From: CAZAGO01 sp964485045
GTDB lineage: Archaea > Nanobdellota > Nanobdellia > Pacearchaeales > GW2011-AR1
NCBI GenBank assembly: GCA_964485045.1
Contig: CAZAGO010000005.1
Coordinates: 1-30,095, forward strand
Direction: 5' to 3'
DNA length: 30,095 nucleotides
How positions within the stretch are numbered: the first letter of the stretch is position 1; each line of letters opens with the position of its first letter. Of the stretch, positions 22,450 to 28,588 are shown piece by piece. A program made the position numbers and the translations under genes. A model generated the notes under the pieces. The model was not told where the DNA came from. It was given only the letters and a program-made list of their open reading frames with translations, and searched no databases.

Positions 22450-23604
22450 TTACTCTTTTAAAAAAGAATCCGAAAACCTATATTCTAAAATATTAATTAG
22501 TTGCCCAACAGAAGTTCTACCAAGCATTTTTGCAGATTGGTAAATCAATCCTTTTACTAAATGCTCTGCATCATCTGGCAAAAACCTTGCACTTATTGGT
22601 TTAATTGGATTTTTTATAGTCTCTCTGGTTTGATAAGCTAATACAAAATCCCCATTTTTATCAACATAAGATCCATATCCGCTCTCACCAGTAGTACTTA
22701 ACCAAAAGTTTGAATATTGTTCAGTTGAAGAATTTTCATCTAATTGTGGAAGAGGAATTTCATATCCGCAAAAAAATAATCGGGAATCCGTGTTAAAACC
22801 TCCAAAATGTTCTGTGCAAGTTACGTGCCCTGGTTCTAACGAACGACCCCATTTAATTAATTGCTTTGCACCATCTTTTCTAAATGTTGCTTTAATATCT
22901 TGTTGCTCAATATATTTCATAACAGCAACTAATAAAGTTCCTTCTGTTGAATGATATGGTGCAATAGTATTTCTATCTGCATCTGTTTCAGGTCTCATAC
23001 TAATGGAATTATCAAAAGGGTCCTTTGTAGGATAAGGAGCAATATCTGTTTGGTATATCCTTAAATCGGAATTAATATCACCAGTAATTTCTGTAATTAT
23101 TTCGGAACCATTTTCTCTTTTTCTTGTCCATGTATAACCTTGTCTATATACTCCAATCTCTCTTGATTGTTGTAGAATATAAGTGCCAACTGTTGTAACA
23201 AATTCTGAAGGAGATGTAAATCCAAATTTAGAATAATCCCAAATTTCTTCTGGTTTTAGAACCCTTGAAGCTAAATCTCCAGAAAATAACAATAAGTCTT
23301 CTAAATCACAAGGTTCTTTTATTGTATCAAACGTCCTTTGAATAGTCCATTGAAATTTTTCAGGATTATTTAAAATCCCATTCATAGTTTTTTTATATTT
23401 CTGAGAAAAATCCTTTGGAAAATGGTTATAATATCCCCTTTCTTTTAAATCTTTAACAAAACCAACTATCTCATAAGGCAAAAAATGCCCCCCAATATAA
23501 CCAAGTCCCTCTTTTGATTTTTTTAATTCATTAACTCTATCTTCAATTCCAGAATTTTTAATTTTTTTAAAAGCCTCAGGATATAATAAATAATTGAATC
23601 TCAT
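22450..23604 (-). CDS. Hypothetical protein (384 aa)
   Basis: I do not recognise this protein. It is soluble and rich in aromatic residues, with no signal peptide. Distinctive stretches are GLGYIGGHFLPYEIVGF near residue 32, ITGDINSDLRIYQTDIAPYP and RNTIAPYHSTEGTLL in the middle, HVTCTEHFGGFNTDSRLFFCGYEIPLP, and TTGESGYGSYVDKNGDF. The several conserved-looking His, Asp, Glu and Cys residues suggest an enzyme, but the family is unknown. It lies alone between dph6 and the intron-bearing tRNA-Gly, with its own TATA-like box upstream of the ATG at 23604. Confidence 0.75.
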   Translation of the reverse strand: MRFNYLLYPEAFKKIKNSGIEDRVNELKKSKEGLGYIGGHFLPYEIVGFVKDLKERGYYNHFPKDFSQKYKKTMNGILNNPEKFQWTIQRTFDTIKEPCDLEDLLLFSGDLASRVLKPEEIWDYSKFGFTSPSEFVTTVGTYILQQSREIGVYRQGYTWTRKRENGSEIITEITGDINSDLRIYQTDIAPYPTKDPFDNSISMRPETDADRNTIAPYHSTEGTLLVAVMKYIEQQDIKATFRKDGAKQLIKWGRSLEPGHVTCTEHFGGFNTDSRLFFCGYEIPLPQLDENSSTEQYSNFWLSTTGESGYGSYVDKNGDFVLAYQTRETIKNPIKPISARFLPDDAEHLVKGLIYQSAKMLGRTSVGQLINILEYRFSDSFLKE

Positions 23605-23677
23605 TTTTCTTAAATTTTAAAAAGAAAATTGTTTAAAAGAATTTAGGTGATTTAGATAAATTTAAATTAAAATAAAA

Positions 23678-23807
23678 TGCATCAGCCGGGAATCGGACCC
23701 GGATCACAAGCTTTTTCCGAAAAGACTGAAATCAGAGATTTCGTCAACCCCAATCTGCAAGCAAATTCTCGTGGGAAGCTCGCATACTACCACTATACTA
23801 CTGATGC
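23678..23807 (-). tRNA. tRNA-Gly(CCC) with a 59-nt bulge-helix-bulge intron
   Basis: Removing 23713-23771 gives a 71-nt tRNA: acceptor GCATCAG/CTGATGC, D loop AGTGGTAGT, anticodon stem CGAGC/GCTTG with anticodon CCC (23773-23775), T arm CCGGG/CCCGG, discriminator A. The junction forms a canonical archaeal splicing motif: a central 4-bp helix TTCC/GGAA flanked by 3-nt bulges CAC and AAA, with outer helices CGAGC/GCTTG and GAGAA/TTTTC. The intron sits at the usual position 37/38. A T-rich tract follows the 3' end. Confidence 0.93.
23713..23771 (-). other. tRNA-Gly(CCC) intron (59 nt)
   Basis: The intron starts C|GAGAATTTG after exon 1 (...TTCCCA) and ends GGAAAA before exon 2 (AGCTTG...). Both splice sites fall after the second base of a 3-nt bulge, as expected for the archaeal splicing endonuclease. 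Confidence 0.88.
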
Positions 23808-23810
23808 ATA

Positions 23811-24104
23811 ATACAAACCTATGGTTTTTCTTATCAACTTTTCCTTTAAATTTGAGTCAAGCCTGATACAAACCTATGGTTTTTCTTATCAACTNNNNNN
23901 NNNNNNNNNNNNNNNNNNNNNNNNNNNNNNNNNNNNNNNNNNNNNNNNNNNNNNNNNNNNNNNNNNNNNNNNNNNNNNNNNNNNNNNNNNNNNNTTTCCT
24001 TTAAATTTGAGTCAAGCCTGATACAAACCTATGGTTTTTCTTATCAACTTTTCCTTTAAATTTGAGTCAAGCCTGATACAAACCTATGGTTTTTCTTATC
24101 AACT
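23811..24104. repeat. 55-bp tandem repeat array interrupted by a 100-N gap
   Basis: Units begin ATACAAACCTATGG at 23811, 23866, 24021 and 24076, an exact 55-bp period with no visible differences. Each unit holds the palindrome AAACC-TAT-GGTTT and a TATA-like TTTAAATTTGAG. The last copy stops after AACT at 24104, the same phase at which the sequence before the gap stops. The array begins 3 bases upstream of tRNA-Gly(CCC), so it may contain its promoter. There are no unique spacers. Confidence 0.85.
23895..23994. other. Assembly gap (100 N)
   Basis: This is a run of exactly 100 N within the 55-bp array. The base after the gap continues the unit exactly where the base before it stops (AACT then TTTCCT), so the real gap is a whole number of units, possibly zero. 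Confidence 0.98.
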
Positions 24105-24137
24105 ACAGATAACTATATTTATAAAATTTTTTTAAGA

Positions 24138-25088
24138 TTATTCATCAATTCCATTAAGAGGATTTTTGAAATCCTTTTCTATACGTTTCAATCTTTTCTT
24201 TTTTTCTTTAACTGAAGGTTTTTGAATAAGTTCTTCATTCATTTCTTCTTCAATTTTTTCTTCTAACTCTTCTCTTGCTATTTCCTCTTCTATTTCATGT
24301 TTTAAATCTGCAAATCTATCAGGATTATGCTTTGAGTAAATCTCTTCAAGCCAAATATATACTTCTTGAAAATTACCCTCTTGTTCTAACCATACTTTTT
24401 TTTGATGATCTAGATGCAAAAGAGGGAAAAAAGAAATTATCTTTTCTTCTCTTCCTACAGCAAAATCGGTAAATGAAATTTTTTTCATGCTTTTGTTTGA
24501 ATTAAAGTGCCCAGAAAGCTTTTCATAAATCTCATGTATTTTATCTTTTAATTTGAAGGTCTTTTTAGGAATAGAAAAAGAAGTTTCTCTTAAAGCATTT
24601 CCATGAAGTACGACTTTTCCTATTCTTCTATTCTCTGTCATTATTGCCTTTTCCATAGACTCTATCAATTCTTTTAGAGTAACTTTTCTAAATCTTGGCA
24701 AAGGCGTTCTTAATACTAATTCTGGAATTTCTTCTTCCAATTCAATCCTCTCAAAAGCTGTCTTTTTTGCTTCTTTTTTCTCAAATAAAATTTCGTCAAT
24801 ACTTTTTAGGTACTTATTTAAAAGAAATTCAGATTTTATTCTTAAAAGAAGAGATGCGGCAAGAAGAACCTTACTTGAAACAAAAAAATCAGTTTCCTCA
24901 AAATCGCGTATTTTTTCTAAATATTTGTCTGCTAATAAAGAGATATTTATATCCCAAGGGTCAAGTTGTTCAGTATGAATAAGGTCGTATATTATTTCTT
25001 GCCAACCTATTTCTCTGCTAAATAAAATCCCATGAATCTGTTCTTGCTTAGAACTCTTTATTTCTTCTACCCTCTTTTCATCGTCCAT
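24138..25088 (-). CDS. scpA: Segregation and condensation protein A (kleisin)
   Basis: The 316-residue protein matches ScpA: QIHGILFSREIGWQEIIYDLIHTEQLDPWDINISLLADKYLE at the N-terminus, LLAASLLLRIKSEFLL, and a kleisin C-terminal winged-helix region with KISFTDFAVGREEKIISFFPLLHL. A Lys/Glu-rich tail extends beyond the usual end (about 260-316). ScpA links the two heads of an SMC dimer for chromosome compaction and segregation. No ScpB or SMC gene is in the window. Confidence 0.92.
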   Translation of the reverse strand: MDDEKRVEEIKSSKQEQIHGILFSREIGWQEIIYDLIHTEQLDPWDINISLLADKYLEKIRDFEETDFFVSSKVLLAASLLLRIKSEFLLNKYLKSIDEILFEKKEAKKTAFERIELEEEIPELVLRTPLPRFRKVTLKELIESMEKAIMTENRRIGKVVLHGNALRETSFSIPKKTFKLKDKIHEIYEKLSGHFNSNKSMKKISFTDFAVGREEKIISFFPLLHLDHQKKVWLEQEGNFQEVYIWLEEIYSKHNPDRFADLKHEIEEEIAREELEEKIEEEMNEELIQKPSVKEKKKRLKRIEKDFKNPLNGIDE

Positions 25089-25199
25089 TTCCTACATAAT
25101 CTCCCTATTTTATAAATTATTTGTATTAACTATTAAATAGACTATTGCTACTCTATCATTATTCCTTCTTGTCATTCTTTAAGGGTAACATAACCGAAA

Positions 25200-25210
25200 G
25201 ATTTAAATAC
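25200..25210 (+). promoter_or_regulatory. TATA-like box in front of the intergenic hairpin
   Basis: GATTTAAATAC, preceded by CCGAAA (BRE-like purines), lies in a region without a protein start and would initiate a transcript near 25226-25235. Confidence 0.45.
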
Positions 25211-25225
25211 AATAAACGGCTGAGT

Positions 25226-25330
25226 AAGTTATCACCTCTTTTTCCCCAGGAGAGGCTTCAGGTCAGCTTTTTGTAGACTTGGAGAATCTCCCAGGGTTAT
25301 ATTCTTCATACATTAAAATAACATTTTTAT
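25226..25330 (+). ncRNA. Candidate structured ncRNA in a 342-base non-coding region
   Basis: The interval between scpA and eS31 (25089-25430) has no convincing protein gene. Downstream of the TATA box at 25200-25210 the sequence folds into a long hairpin at 25244-25296: CCC/GGG, a CA/CA internal loop, GGAGA/TCTCC, a GG/AA internal loop, CTTCAGGTC/GACTTGGAG and an 11-base loop. A T run (25324-25328) could terminate it. No C/D boxes, SRP tetraloop, RNase P or 5S core is seen, so the class is unknown. The ends are estimates. The opposite strand could fold equally well. Confidence 0.4.
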
Positions 25331-25337
25331 AAAAAAT

Positions 25338-25375
25338 CGCAGAGTAATTATTTGATTATATCCTATAATCCTGCG
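25338..25375. other. Second intergenic hairpin with one-sided bulge
   Basis: CGCAG (25338-25342) pairs with CTGCG (25371-25375), and GATTATA pairs with TATAATC around a TCC loop. An 11-base bulge on the left side separates the two stems. The function is unknown; it may be the end structure of the eS31 transcript on the reverse strand. Confidence 0.35.
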
Positions 25376-25430
25376 TATCATATTCCAAATAAAAAATTAA
25401 TTTGAATAAAAATTTATTTAAAAATAAATT

Positions 25431-25643
25431 CTACTTTTCTTTGGAAGTAAACTCAGAATAATGACATTTACCGCAATAAACTCTTTCCTTAGAAACTAGT
25501 AAGAAAACTCCTGGACCACATCTTGGGCAAAATCTTCCCCTCTTTATGCTATTTCCATCAATCTTATACTGTTTATACTTCACACTTGTCTTTTTGTTTT
25601 TATGCGGTTTTTTTCCCTTCTTGATTATCTTTTTCTTTGCCAA
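25431..25643 (-). CDS. rps27ae: Small-subunit ribosomal protein eS31 (S27Ae)
   Basis: The 70-residue protein has the Lys-rich N-terminus and the single C4 zinc finger of S27Ae: FCPRCGPGVFLL...VYCGKCHYSEF, with C39, C42, C57 and C60 as ligands. It binds near the decoding region of the 30S subunit. The start lies 2 bases after the eS24 stop, within a reverse-strand operon with rpoE, spt4 and eS24, the typical archaeal order. Confidence 0.93.
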   Translation of the reverse strand: MAKKKIIKKGKKPHKNKKTSVKYKQYKIDGNSIKRGRFCPRCGPGVFLLVSKERVYCGKCHYSEFTSKEK

Positions 25644-25645
25644 TT

Positions 25646-25942
25646 TTATTGTCCTCCTTCTTTTGGTGCACTTGCTTCTTTATCTTTTTTTGATTTTGAT
25701 TCTATTTTTTCTTTTTCTTGTAATGAAGAATAGATTTTTGCAAAAACAAGGAAAAGAGATGTTCCAAACTTTCCTTCAATCTTATCAATAACTATTCTGT
25801 CTTTTGAAACAGACAATTTTTTTTCCATTATCTCCATAACTTCATTTTTTCCAAGTATGCTTTTAGCAGAAACTTCAATTAAAACCTCTTTTCTATCAAA
25901 AAGAGGGTTTTCCATTTCTTTTATTATCTTGAAAGAATCCAT
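25646..25942 (-). CDS. rps24e: Small-subunit ribosomal protein eS24
   Basis: The protein has the S24e start pattern DSFKIIKEMENPLFDRKEVLIEV, then a core with KSILGKNEVMEIMEKKL and VIDKIEGKFGTSLFLVFAKIYSS, and a disordered Lys-rich tail. I choose the ATG at 25942, giving 98 residues. It begins one base after the spt4 stop and matches the family N-terminus. An upstream in-frame ATG at 25963 would add seven residues and overlap spt4 by 20 bases. It is part of the rpoE-spt4-eS24-eS31 unit. Confidence 0.92.
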   Translation of the reverse strand: MDSFKIIKEMENPLFDRKEVLIEVSAKSILGKNEVMEIMEKKLSVSKDRIVIDKIEGKFGTSLFLVFAKIYSSLQEKEKIESKSKKDKEASAPKEGGQ

Positions 25943-25943
25943 T

Positions 25944-26132
25944 TTATCTTGTTTTAATTGCAAAGTTTCCTTTTTCTTTTAAATTTAATTTTGTTGCAAT
26001 CTCAGACTTTTCAGGATTTATAACAACTATTCTTCCTTTGAAAGATTCTGTATGCTCTCTTGAATCACATTTTGGACACTTCTCATCTTCATGAATTGTC
26101 CTACATATCTTGCATGCTCGTGGTTTAACCAT
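25944..26132 (-). CDS. spt4: Transcription elongation factor Spt4 (RpoE'')
   Basis: The 62-residue protein carries the Spt4 zinc finger ACKICRTIHEDEKCPKCDS (C7, C10, C19, C22) followed by GRIVVINPEKSEIATKLNL. Spt4 pairs with Spt5 to keep RNA polymerase processive. It lies one base after rpoE' and just before eS24, as in most archaea. Spt5 is not in the window. Confidence 0.93.
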   Translation of the reverse strand: MVKPRACKICRTIHEDEKCPKCDSREHTESFKGRIVVINPEKSEIATKLNLKEKGNFAIKTR

Positions 26133-26133
26133 T

Positions 26134-26742
26134 TTACTTCTTTTTTCCTCCTTTAGGTTTGGTGGATTTTTCTTCTGATTTGGCAGCTTTTTTATCTTCT
26201 TTTTGTTTCTTTATCTTGTCTTCTTTTATCCATTCTATTTTTCCAAGTCCAGGTTGTCTCATTGTTAATCCTATTTTTGGATCATCTCCTTTATGACTAA
26301 TTGCAACTATTCTTGCTATGCATAGGTCATCTTGTTTAAGAATCCTTTTGCTAACTTTTCCTAAAAGAGCGTTCGTTTTACTAAAACTAACATAATCGTC
26401 CATAGTTTGACTTATATGAATCATTCCTTTTAAAACTCCTAAATCCATAAACGCACCAAAAGTAGTTATCTCTGATATTTTTCCTAAAACCAATTCATGA
26501 AGAACAGGTTTCCATATTACCAATCTAAATGTTGAAAGATAATAGGCTGCTCCATCTCCAGGAATCAAAACACCCTCTCCAACATTAAGAACATTTACTA
26601 CGGTTACCACTTTTCCAAGTTCCTTATCATAATAATTTGAATAAGTCTCTCTTATCTGTTTATCGACAGCTTCGGCAGTAGGCAAACCGAATAATTTCGG
26701 CTCTACTCTTATATAATCCTCAACTTCTGCTAGGTAGAACAT
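26134..26742 (-). CDS. rpoE: DNA-directed RNA polymerase subunit E' (Rpo7, Rpb7-like)
   Basis: The 202-residue protein has the N-terminal tip domain (MFYLAEVEDYIRVEPKLFGL) and a C-terminal S1 RNA-binding domain (GKISEITTFGAFMDLGVLKGMIHIS, about 87-111; continuing to IGLTMRQPGLG). A Lys-rich extension of about 35 residues ends in PKGGKKK. With Rpo4 it forms the polymerase stalk that binds nascent RNA. The upstream region holds a TATA-overlapping palindrome GCTTT-TT-AAAGC (26769-26780), 27-38 bases before the start. Confidence 0.95.
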   Translation of the reverse strand: MFYLAEVEDYIRVEPKLFGLPTAEAVDKQIRETYSNYYDKELGKVVTVVNVLNVGEGVLIPGDGAAYYLSTFRLVIWKPVLHELVLGKISEITTFGAFMDLGVLKGMIHISQTMDDYVSFSKTNALLGKVSKRILKQDDLCIARIVAISHKGDDPKIGLTMRQPGLGKIEWIKEDKIKKQKEDKKAAKSEEKSTKPKGGKKK

Positions 26743-26806
26743 TTTCTCTTAAAATTAGAGTAAAAATTGCTTTTTAAAGCTTATGATAAATATTTTATTA
26801 AAAAAA

Positions 26807-27172
26807 TTATATAATTTCTATTTTCTTTTTTCTTGTTATTACCATATTTCTGGATTTTGGTCTTTTAACTCCTCTATCAAGGGTAGCAACAATTGTTGAA
26901 TTATCTTTTTCAAGAAATTTTTTTATCCCTTTATCAACATATTTTTCTTTTAAATCTATTTTTTCAAAAGGTGCTCTTTCAAGTAATATTAAAGAAAATT
27001 CTGCTTCTTGCTTAACTTTACCTTTTCCTTTTTTGGCAATTCTCTTAATCTCATCTATAACTTGAATTGGAAGCAAAATTTTTCTTCCACTCAAATTAAG
27101 CTCTTCTATAAAATCTATCTTTTTCCTTATACAAGATAAAATGAAATTTGTATCCAATAATATTTTTTCCAC
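26807..27172 (-). CDS. PIN-domain protein (Fcf1/Utp24-like)
   Basis: The 121-residue protein is a complete PIN domain: ILLDTNFIL (D7), QVIDEIKRI (E41), and KDNSTIVATLDRGVKR (D90 and D99) supply the acidic metal-binding set. PIN proteins are Mg/Mn-dependent ribonucleases. Its place directly upstream of rpoE', spt4 and eS24 matches the archaeal PIN gene found between aIF2-gamma and rpoE', thought to act in ribosomal RNA processing rather than as a VapC toxin. No antitoxin gene is adjacent. It is divergent from the 27249 gene with a 76-base shared promoter region. Confidence 0.85.
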   Translation of the reverse strand: MEKILLDTNFILSCIRKKIDFIEELNLSGRKILLPIQVIDEIKRIAKKGKGKVKQEAEFSLILLERAPFEKIDLKEKYVDKGIKKFLEKDNSTIVATLDRGVKRPKSRNMVITRKKKIEII

Positions 27173-27248
27173 AATTTGTAAAGGTATAAGTGATATAAAA
27201 AACTTAACATTTATTAATGGGTTTATCTTTTGATTAAAATAATAAAAG

Positions 27249-27812
27249 ATGGTTCAGGAAAAAGAAAACGTCTTAAGGATTTTTGAAGAAGCTAAAGACG
27301 CAATCAAAAAAGAAGATTCTTTCAAACTTAATGATTTAAGCAATCAAACAATAAATACTGCCTCAAGAACCCACGACCCGGATAATATCGCAACTGCAGT
27401 AGTGATTTATTCTATAGGAAAAATAATCGAAAGAAAAAAGTATAGAGAATACCCAGAATGGAATGCTCTCTATAAAAAAATTATTTCTTCTATAGATGAA
27501 CTAATTCTTGCAATAAAAAGGAATAGTGATAAAGATTTTAAAAAAAGTGTTGATTCTCTTAGAAATTATATAAATCGGCTTTCTGGAAAACTTAAAGAAT
27601 ATGTGCAAGATGTTTTTAGAAAAGCGCAAATAAATAAGGCCTCCAGAATATACGAACACGGAATTTCTATGGAAAAAACGGCTAATTTATTAGGCGTTAC
27701 CATGTATGAACTTGCACTTTATTCTGGGCAAAAAGAGAGTTCTAATGATTATAAGATTATCACAATTGATGCTCAATCTAGAATTAAAATGGCCTTGGAT
27801 ATGTTTAATTAA
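27249..27812 (+). CDS. Helical protein with C-terminal HTH-like segment
   Basis: The 187-residue protein is soluble and alpha-helical. The N-terminal part contains SFKLNDLSNQTINTASRTHDPDNIATAVVIYSIGKIIERKKY, which looks like a helical bundle, and the C-terminal part GISMEKTANLLGVTMYELALYSGQ resembles a helix-turn-helix. I do not recognise a named family. It ends one base before the start of a PIN-domain gene, so the two are cotranslated. A regulator or antitoxin-like partner of that PIN protein is a reasonable but unproven idea. Confidence 0.75.
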   Translation: MVQEKENVLRIFEEAKDAIKKEDSFKLNDLSNQTINTASRTHDPDNIATAVVIYSIGKIIERKKYREYPEWNALYKKIISSIDELILAIKRNSDKDFKKSVDSLRNYINRLSGKLKEYVQDVFRKAQINKASRIYEHGISMEKTANLLGVTMYELALYSGQKESSNDYKIITIDAQSRIKMALDMFN

Positions 27813-27813
27813 A

Positions 27814-28500
27814 ATGAATGAAGAAAAAATTATCATCTTTGATTCAAGCACTTTAATTAGTTTTTCAATGAATGGTTTGTTTCAAGAGTTTAGAGATTTA
27901 AAAAAAGCTTTTGGAGGAAAATTTATAATTCCAAAAGAAGTTAAAGAAGAAATAATTGACAAACCTCTCACGATTAAACGATTTGAACTTGAATCTCTTA
28001 GGATGCAAGAAATGCTTGAAGAAAAAGTCTTAGAGTTGCCTTCTTCAATAGGAATTAGCGATAAAGAAATATCCTCAATAACAGAAAAAATATTATCGCA
28101 TGTAAATTCTCTTTTTTATTCTGAAAAAAGAGAAATAGAAATAATTGGAAAAGGAGAAGCTTCTTGTCTGGCTCTTAGTAAAATATTAACTGAGAAAAAA
28201 GTAAAACATATTATTGCTGTTGATGAAAGAACCACGAGAACTCTTGGAGAAAGCCCAGAAAGCTTACTTAAATTTTTAGAAAATAAACTCCATACCCATT
28301 TAAAGATGAATAAAAAAGATCTTAATTTCATAAAAGGAATGAAATTTATCCGTTCTACAGAGTTGGTTTATGTAGCATATAAGAAAGGCTTGATAAGGAT
28401 AAAAAAACCTCAAGTCCTTGATGCTCTTCTTTATGCCATGAAATTTAAAGGCTGTGCAATTTCTGATGAAGAAATAGAAGAGATAAAGAGAATAAAATAA
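27814..28500 (+). CDS. PIN-domain protein (228 aa)
   Basis: Read from ATG at 27814, the protein starts MNEEKIIIFDSSTLISFSMNGLF, typical of a PIN first strand (D10). VKEEIID (about 43-49) supplies the second acid, GKGEASCLALSKIL the third (E115), and HIIAVDERTTRTL the fourth (D137). A further 90 residues form a helical C-terminal extension, so it is longer than a VapC toxin (about 130). The frame is open further upstream but that part overlaps the previous gene, so the ATG one base after that gene's stop is preferred. It is probably an RNase; the target is unknown. Confidence 0.8.
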   Translation: MNEEKIIIFDSSTLISFSMNGLFQEFRDLKKAFGGKFIIPKEVKEEIIDKPLTIKRFELESLRMQEMLEEKVLELPSSIGISDKEISSITEKILSHVNSLFYSEKREIEIIGKGEASCLALSKILTEKKVKHIIAVDERTTRTLGESPESLLKFLENKLHTHLKMNKKDLNFIKGMKFIRSTELVYVAYKKGLIRIKKPQVLDALLYAMKFKGCAISDEEIEEIKRIK

Positions 28501-28588
28501 ATTTAGAAAACATTAAAAACGGCTAGTTCTAAGAAGAATTAAGGGTCTAAATTATAATAACATTATGTAGGTATCTAGGCTCATTTTA

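Noticed and set aside
23821..24021. Open frame in the 55-bp array
   Set aside because: It is translated repeat plus N, with no protein-like features.
23811..24104. CRISPR array near tRNA-Gly(CCC)
   Set aside because: It has a perfect 55-bp period without unique spacers; it is a simple tandem array.
25211..25240. Possible 16S rRNA 3'-end fragment (CGGCTG ... ATCACCTC)
   Set aside because: Only two short words match and the spacing is wrong; likely coincidence.
25244..25296. SRP, 5S or box C/D RNA
   Set aside because: No GNAR tetraloop, 5S core or C/D boxes are present; kept only as an unclassified structured RNA candidate.
26807..27172. VapC toxin
   Set aside because: No antitoxin is adjacent, and the position before rpoE' matches the conserved archaeal Fcf1-like PIN gene.
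27706..27813. Upstream start for the 28.5-kb PIN gene
   Set aside because: The extension overlaps the preceding gene and does not look like a PIN N-terminus; ATG 27814 fits better.
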